The notes beneath the pieces are model-generated. The model saw only the letters and a program-made list of their open reading frames with translations. It had not been told where the DNA came from and made no database searches. A program made the translations under genes and the position numbers. This document shows, one piece after another, positions 59,140 through 64,000 of a stretch of 64,000 nucleotides of DNA. Source of the DNA: Brevibacillus formosus (lineage in GTDB: Bacteria > Bacillota > Bacilli > Brevibacillales > Brevibacillaceae); assembly GCF_003013405.1 (NCBI RefSeq), contig NZ_PXZL01000030.1, positions 124,001-188,000 on the forward strand. Direction: 5' to 3'. Numbering within the stretch: the stretch's first letter is position 1; the number at the start of each line of letters is the position of its first letter.

Positions 59140-60366
59140 TTATTGAATAGTAACTTTGTCGCCATCTTGAAGCAGTGTTTGCCCTTTTACCACGATCTTA
59201 TCGCCGGCAGACAAGCCTGTCAAAATTTCGATCTGATCACTGGAGGATTTGCCTGTAGTGACCTCGACTTGTTTTGCAATGTCACCTTCCAGCTTGAATA
59301 CGTACTGCTTACCATCGCGATCAAAAACGGCACCGCGCGTTACAACGATTGATTTTGCTCCACTTTCCCCAACCGATGGGAAGGTTACATTCACAACCAT
59401 ATCGGACTTCAGCTCATTGGATGGGTTTGGAATCGTAATCTCCACCGGGTATGCCTTCAGCTGTGTATCCATGACTGGACTCATCGCTGTTACCTTGGCA
59501 TCAATCGTTTTTCCAGTCGATTGTACGTTTACTTTTACGATAGTTCCTACTTTTACTTTTGTAATATCAGCTTCTGACAGATTTGCTTTTACCAGAAGTG
59601 GGTTCGTGTTAACGACAACCACAACCGGTTGCTGACCTGTCATTTGACCAACTGCGCCGTTTACGCTGGAAATATATCCATTGATCGGAGACGTCACAGT
59701 CGCGTTCGCCAATTGCTCACGAGCATTTTGCAGACTTACTTGTGCTTGCTGCACAGATGCTTCGGACACTTGCACACTTGTTTTTTGCCCAGCAGATTGC
59801 AATGCCTGCTGCGCGTTATCATAAGAAGTCTGTGCCGTTGTCAGTTGGGAGTTTGCCTGTTCCATCTGCTGTGCAGAAATCGCTCCTTGTGAAAAGAGCT
59901 GTTGCATCCGCTGCTGGTTTACTTTTGCATCCTGAAGGGCAGTTTCTGCCTGCTTCAGGCTATTTTTTGCTTGAACCAAGCCTTGATCAGAGCTGCTGCC
60001 TGCTTGGTTTAAGCTGGCTTTTGATACGTTGTAGGCTGCTTCTGCTTGCTTGACACTGTTCACCAGATCTTTTTCATCGAGCTTGAACAATACTTGACCT
60101 TTTGTCACGTATTGGCCCAGTTTCACTGGCAGGGAAGAAATTTTCCCACCCATTTTCGGGGAGACTTGCACTTCCTCACTCGGCGCCAGCTTAGCCGTGA
60201 GACCAGAATCTGATACTACTGTGCCCGTAGCAACTGTTTCAACCTGTACAGGGGTTGCCGCTTCCACCGTTTCCGTAGGCGGCGTTTCCGCTTGCGGGCT
60301 GGAGCACCCTGCCACTAGCGTGATGGCCAGCAATGCCAAAATGACGGGTTTTTTACTTAGTTTCAT
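59140..60366 (-). CDS. RND efflux periplasmic-adaptor-type lipoprotein (HlyD/MFP family)
   Basis: This is a 408-residue secreted lipoprotein. A signal peptide ends in the lipobox LVAGC (Cys about residue 21). Barrel-sandwich/lipoyl strands (around 65-105: SSLPVKLGQYVTKGQVL) flank a long Gln/Ala-rich coiled coil (about 110-220), followed by a beta-barrel and membrane-proximal part. ATG at 60366 lies after GAGGAGGG; a longer reading from 60438 would overlap the pump gene and have no ribosome binding site. It partners the RND pump encoded 28 bp upstream. Confidence 0.9.
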   Translation of the reverse strand: MKLSKKPVILALLAITLVAGCSSPQAETPPTETVEAATPVQVETVATGTVVSDSGLTAKLAPSEEVQVSPKMGGKISSLPVKLGQYVTKGQVLFKLDEKDLVNSVKQAEAAYNVSKASLNQAGSSSDQGLVQAKNSLKQAETALQDAKVNQQRMQQLFSQGAISAQQMEQANSQLTTAQTSYDNAQQALQSAGQKTSVQVSEASVQQAQVSLQNAREQLANATVTSPINGYISSVNGAVGQMTGQQPVVVVVNTNPLLVKANLSEADITKVKVGTIVKVNVQSTGKTIDAKVTAMSPVMDTQLKAYPVEITIPNPSNELKSDMVVNVTFPSVGESGAKSIVVTRGAVFDRDGKQYVFKLEGDIAKQVEVTTGKSSSDQIEILTGLSAGDKIVVKGQTLLQDGDKVTIQ

Positions 60367-60394
60367 GTATGTCCCTCCTCTTCCCACAAACGTC

Positions 60395-63300
60395 TTACGA
60401 TTCCAAAGCGGGATTGATTTTCTTTTGTTTCTTTTCAAGTTTCTTTTCCAGTTTCAACTTGCGCTTCAAGCGTCTCTTTTTCCCTGCATCATCAAACCAG
60501 GATGCAACGACAGGAACCAGAACCAGGGTAATCAATGTTGAGAATCCAAGACCGAAAATAACCGTCACGGCCATTGGTGCGTTCGTCTCAGAACCGGCAC
60601 CGCCAGAGAATGCGAGTGGTCCAATCGCTAGAATCGTGGTGAGTGTCGTCATCAAAATCGGACGAAGACGAATCGGCCCAGCGTGCAGGATCGCATCATA
60701 CAGCTCCATACCTTTTGCACGCAGTTGGTTCACGTAGTCGATCAATACAATCGCGTTGTTCACGACCAGACCGATCAACAAGATGTACCCGATCAAAACC
60801 CCAACGCTGATCGTTGTGCCTGTCGCCAATAGTCCTAGCAGAACGCCTGTAACAGTTGGCGGCACGGAAAACATGATGATAAATGGAGTGTATAACGATT
60901 CAAACTGCGCTGCCATTACCATATAAAGCAACACGACTGACAGTACAATCGCGAGAGCAAGGCTACCGAATGATTCCATCATTTCTTCACTTTGCCCGCC
61001 AAAATCGACTGTGTAACCATCCGGGAGATTCAGCTTCGAAATTTTCTCTTGCACTTCCCGTGTAACAGAGCTCAGGTCACGCCCTGCCAAATCACTCGTT
61101 ACTTGAACTTCACGGCTTGAGTCGGCACGGTTAATCGATACTGGCACATCTACCTTACTGATAGTCGCAACCGAGGTGAGTGCGATCTGTGCCCCACCAG
61201 GAGCAGAAATTCGCATATTGTTCAAGAAGTTGATATCTTCCTGATACGTTTTCGGCAGCTTCAGGTTGACGTCAATCTCATCATCACCCGTGCGATAGTA
61301 CGTTACCGTTTGACCTTGGAAGGAAGTGCGAACACTGGAGAGAATTTGTCCTGTTGTCAATCCGTACAGGCTCGCTTTCTCAGCATTGATCTTCACTTCC
61401 AGCTCTTGTCTTGATTCTTCCAAGCTGGTTGTTACGTTACTCGTACCAGGTACCTTCTCAATTTCACCTTTAATGATACCACTGATGTCTTTCAGTACGG
61501 CCAAGTCATCCCCTCTAACCTTCAGTTGAATGGGGGAACCAGTAGACATACCGGATGGTGCGCTTACCTTAATTTCCGGTCCAGCAATATGCTTCAGCTT
61601 TTCCTGGAGATCCATCACAATTTCATTGGAGGAACGAGTTCGCTCCTTGAGGTCTACCAGCATCAGGGTGATCGTCCCTTGATTGGAAGACAAGGTACTG
61701 GCGATTGGTGAAACATTGCTACCAACCGAAGTCGCAACAATATCTTTCTCCGGAATAGTGTTGACAATTTCTTCCACTTGTTTTGTTACTTTTTCCGTTT
61801 CAGCCAGAACAGTACCATTCGGCATTTTGATGGAGATATTTACCTGACCCTGGTCCATGGCCGGGATAAACTCTGCCCCGATCATCGGAGTTAATGCGAG
61901 AGAGCCCACCATCAGGACAACCGAAGAAATCATGACTGTTTTACGATGGCCCAATGACCATTTTAACAATCTTTGGTAGCCTTTTTCTACTTTGCTAAAT
62001 CCAATGTTGAACCAAGTAACTGGATTAATTCCACGATAGTTCTCATGATGCGTATGCGACGGAATTTTGTTTAAAATTCTCGAACTAAGCATCGGCACGA
62101 GCAAAATAGAGAATACAAGCGCTGCAATATGTGAGTAAACAACCGTCAATGCAAGTGGTCCAAACAACTCAGAAGCAATACCTTCCGTGAGGGCAATCGG
62201 CAAGAATACGCAAATTTGCGCCAAAGCCGAAGCCATTACTGCCGTACCTACTTCTTTGGAACCATCCAATGCGGCTTCCATCATACCTTTTCCCTGTTCT
62301 CGATGACGGAAAACATTCTCGAGCATAACAACCGCAAAGTCAATCAATGATCCCAATCCCAATGTCAAACCGGAAAGGGAAATCAGGTTGATCGTCTGTC
62401 CAGACATGTACATCAGCAAGAACGTAGCAACGATCGATACAGGGAGAACGATGACCGCAATTACCATGGATCGCAAGCTGCCCAAGAAGAAGAACAGCAA
62501 GATCATACCGATACCGCCACCCAACAGGGCATGTTCAGCGGTCGTGTAAACGGAATCCTTGATGTAAGTGGATGTATCCAGAGTCGTAATGATTTTTACG
62601 CCTTCTGGCAGCTCGCTTTTGATTTTCTCCAGCTCAGCTTTTACATCATCTGCTACCTCAATGGTGTTTCCGCCAGAAGCTTTTGTCACTTTAATGCCCA
62701 AGCTAGGCGTTCCATTGACGTAACTCAATTGTGTTACATCTTGATGCGTGTCTTTTACTTCGGCAATATCGCTGAGCCTGATGGAGTTTCCTCCGACAGA
62801 GATTGGTGTCAGCGCGATTTGTTCGACATCGGCAAACTCACCTTGTACACGGATGTTGAGCTTGGCGTCTCCCTCGCGTACTGCTCCACCAGAACCTGAC
62901 AAGTTGCTGCCCTGTAGAGCTTGCTGAACTTGGTCAAGTGACAATCCATATGCCGCCAGTTTGGCTGGGTCGACTGTAACATCGATGATCCGGCTTTGTC
63001 CGCCGCTGATGGAAGCAGATGCGACCCCATCAATTCGCTCCAGGCGTGATTGGATCATATCCTCTGCCATCTTTTTCAATTTGTTGATATCTTGCTCACC
63101 CGTCACCGCAAACTCAATAATCGGTGTACTGTTCGGGTCAATGCGCAGTACGCGTGGCGCTCTAGCTGAGTCAGGCAAAGAGCCACGAACCTGATCTACC
63201 TTCTCCCGCATGTCGAGAGTCGCCTGATCAAGGTCTGTCCCCCAGTTAAACATGAGGATAACCTGCGAAGCGCCTTCCATCGATACCGATTGTATATTAT

Positions 63301-63541
63301 CTAAATCGGATACCGTTGCAAGTGCGTCTTCGATCGGCTTCGTTACCAGTTTTTCTACCTCACTCGGAGATCCGCCATCAACGGATGTAACCACGACAGC
63401 AACCGGGAAGTTAAGATCCGGCATGAGATCAATCGCCAAGCGAGGCAGTGAGACGAAACCAAAAATCAGCATGGCCAGAGTCAACATGATCATGGTGACC
63501 GGGCGTTTAATCGATAGTTCAGAAAGATTCAATCCACTCAC
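60395..63541 (-). CDS. RND efflux pump (AcrB/SwrC-like, HAE1 family)
   Basis: This 1048-residue pump has the standard layout: helix 1 (about 13-33), a large outer loop, helices 2-6 (about 340-490), helix 7, a second outer loop, and helices 8-12 (about 860-1020). Charged residues of the proton path appear in helix 4 (LGLGSLIDFAVVMLENVFRH, with Asp). In Bacillus subtilis the related SwrC protects from surfactin, so a peptide or lipopeptide substrate is possible, including the local peptide. GTG at 63541 or TTG at 63532 (better spaced from GAGGTGA) may be the start. Palindromic sites lie just upstream. Confidence 0.92.
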   Translation of the reverse strand: MSGLNLSELSIKRPVTMIMLTLAMLIFGFVSLPRLAIDLMPDLNFPVAVVVTSVDGGSPSEVEKLVTKPIEDALATVSDLDNIQSVSMEGASQVILMFNWGTDLDQATLDMREKVDQVRGSLPDSARAPRVLRIDPNSTPIIEFAVTGEQDINKLKKMAEDMIQSRLERIDGVASASISGGQSRIIDVTVDPAKLAAYGLSLDQVQQALQGSNLSGSGGAVREGDAKLNIRVQGEFADVEQIALTPISVGGNSIRLSDIAEVKDTHQDVTQLSYVNGTPSLGIKVTKASGGNTIEVADDVKAELEKIKSELPEGVKIITTLDTSTYIKDSVYTTAEHALLGGGIGMILLFFFLGSLRSMVIAVIVLPVSIVATFLLMYMSGQTINLISLSGLTLGLGSLIDFAVVMLENVFRHREQGKGMMEAALDGSKEVGTAVMASALAQICVFLPIALTEGIASELFGPLALTVVYSHIAALVFSILLVPMLSSRILNKIPSHTHHENYRGINPVTWFNIGFSKVEKGYQRLLKWSLGHRKTVMISSVVLMVGSLALTPMIGAEFIPAMDQGQVNISIKMPNGTVLAETEKVTKQVEEIVNTIPEKDIVATSVGSNVSPIASTLSSNQGTITLMLVDLKERTRSSNEIVMDLQEKLKHIAGPEIKVSAPSGMSTGSPIQLKVRGDDLAVLKDISGIIKGEIEKVPGTSNVTTSLEESRQELEVKINAEKASLYGLTTGQILSSVRTSFQGQTVTYYRTGDDEIDVNLKLPKTYQEDINFLNNMRISAPGGAQIALTSVATISKVDVPVSINRADSSREVQVTSDLAGRDLSSVTREVQEKISKLNLPDGYTVDFGGQSEEMMESFGSLALAIVLSVVLLYMVMAAQFESLYTPFIIMFSVPPTVTGVLLGLLATGTTISVGVLIGYILLIGLVVNNAIVLIDYVNQLRAKGMELYDAILHAGPIRLRPILMTTLTTILAIGPLAFSGGAGSETNAPMAVTVIFGLGFSTLITLVLVPVVASWFDDAGKKRRLKRKLKLEKKLEKKQKKINPALES

Positions 63542-63579
63542 CTCTTCTTTATATATCTGCTAATTTTTGTGAGAAATAG

Positions 63580-63635
63580 TTCGCATAACGAAATGAATAA
63601 GGTGAAACTCACAGTAACATTTCGTTTAACGAAAT
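63580..63635. promoter_or_regulatory. Palindromic operators between the MarR and RND genes
   Basis: Site 1 is a perfect palindrome, ATTTCGTTTAACGAAAT (63619-63635). Site 2 (63580-63592, TTCG-5 nt-CGAA, extended by AAT) repeats AACGAAAT 41 bp from the first copy, about four helical turns. They are probable binding sites of the adjacent MarR protein, controlling the pump genes. Confidence 0.75.
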
Positions 63636-63655
63636 ATAAAGGGGTGAAACCATTT

Positions 63656-63988
63656 TTAAACGGTTTGTGAATTTCCCCATTTCACATCTTGCTGTTGGTA
63701 TACACGCTCTGTCAGTGACACCCACACAACTCGTCGATCTGTTTGGTCTCGGAACCTGCGTACCAGGTTTTCCTGCTCCAACCGGTTAATAAGACCGGAA
63801 GTTGTGCTGTATGAAAGACCGACAGTCTTACTTATGTCCCCCATGGTTTTTGGCCCGTTTCCAAGCTGCTCTAGAATCAAGACCTGTTGCCAGGTTACAT
63901 CACTTGTATCCAGCTCTTGCTCAGAAATCGTGGTAAACAAAACACTGGCTTCTTGCAGGAGTTTTGCCAACTGAATCAGTTCTTTCAT
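63656..63988 (-). CDS. MarR-family transcriptional regulator (short C-terminus)
   Basis: This 110-residue winged-helix regulator has helix-turn-helix GDISKTVGLSYSTTSGLINRLEQ (about residues 55-78) and wing RRFRDQTDRRVVWVSLTE (about 82-100). Family members usually run to 135-150 residues; here the C-terminal dimer helices after the wing are nearly missing (tail VYQQQDVKWGNSQTV). ATG at 63988 follows AGGGAGG. It is the first gene before the RND pump and adaptor, and palindromic sites lie between them, so autoregulated repression of the efflux operon is likely. Confidence 0.85.
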   Translation of the reverse strand: MKELIQLAKLLQEASVLFTTISEQELDTSDVTWQQVLILEQLGNGPKTMGDISKTVGLSYSTTSGLINRLEQENLVRRFRDQTDRRVVWVSLTERVYQQQDVKWGNSQTV

Positions 63989-64000
63989 AAGAACCTCCCT

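Noticed and set aside
1-64000. CRISPR arrays, insertion sequences, integrases or rRNA
   Set aside because: No regularly spaced repeats, transposase-like proteins or rRNA-like stretches were seen. Similarity between NRPS domains explains the internal repetition.

Overview
The window comes from a Gram-positive, endospore-former-like Bacillales genome, and Brevibacillus is the best guess. Strong GGAGG ribosome binding sites, frequent TTG/GTG starts, YkvA-, YycC- and CcdA/TlpA-type neighbours and Bacillus-like tRNAs all point there. About 45 kb (10.3-55.4 kb) is one non-ribosomal peptide/polyketide gene cluster. Its module order reads as the edeine pathway known from Brevibacillus brevis: beta-Tyr - isoserine - 2,3-diaminopropionate (Dap) - 2,6-diamino-7-hydroxyazelaic acid (DAHAA) - Gly - spermidine. 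The cluster holds 17 genes, from a peptidase/exporter at one end to an acetyltransferase at the other. This equals the letters edeA-edeQ, with EdeQ being the N-acetyltransferase known to confer edeine self-resistance. That naming is recalled and inferred from order, not checked by alignment.

Layout. 1-4.95 kb (minus): FtsX-type ABC permease (cut by the left edge), its ATPase, a short-loop sensor kinase and a response regulator. 5.1-9.4 kb: DoxX protein, CDGSH iron-sulfur protein, MDR-family reductase, YkvA and DUF3885-like proteins (plus), and an aldo/keto reductase (minus). 9.6-10.2 kb: a small basic protein and tRNA-Gly. 10.3-54.7 kb (minus): the biosynthetic cluster. 54.96-55.4 kb (plus): the acetyltransferase. 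55.4-58.9 kb: a large hairpin terminator, tRNA-Leu and tRNA-Tyr, small conserved proteins, a thioredoxin-like protein, and a TlpA/CcdA thiol-redox pair. 59.1-64 kb (minus): a MarR regulator, an RND efflux pump and its adaptor, with palindromic operators between regulator and pump.

How the cluster probably works, in transcription order. A C-A-T-E synthetase makes N-acyl-D-Asn (pocket residues read exactly as an Asn code). A radical-SAM KamA-family enzyme probably supplies the beta-amino acid. A C-A-T-C protein carries tandem VOC domains and a dead condensation domain at its end. An aminotransferase follows. Three NRPS proteins (A-T-C, half-C-A-T-C, half-C-A-T) add the next residues; the first of these A domains has lost the alpha-amine-binding Asp, as expected for isoserine. 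A PKS-NRPS (KS-degenerate cMT-KR-ACP-C-A-T-half-C) adds a reduced malonate unit and then Gly (perfect Gly code). A free acyltransferase supplies the malonyl unit. A KS with an altered HGTGT motif, fused to an ACP and a BtrH-like domain, probably passes the chain to spermidine, because there is no thioesterase. A second BtrH-like protein and a free ACP follow. SbnA-, SbnB- and SbnI-like proteins make Dap. A ClbP/ZmaM-type D-Asn peptidase fused to an ABC exporter would export the inactive acyl-D-Asn form and cleave it outside.

The exact full-domain count supports this collinear reading: four internal C domains join five residues, and the three half-C segments are extra. The least understood parts are the VOC insertion, the origin of isoserine, the beta-amino acid mutase and the double BtrH release step.
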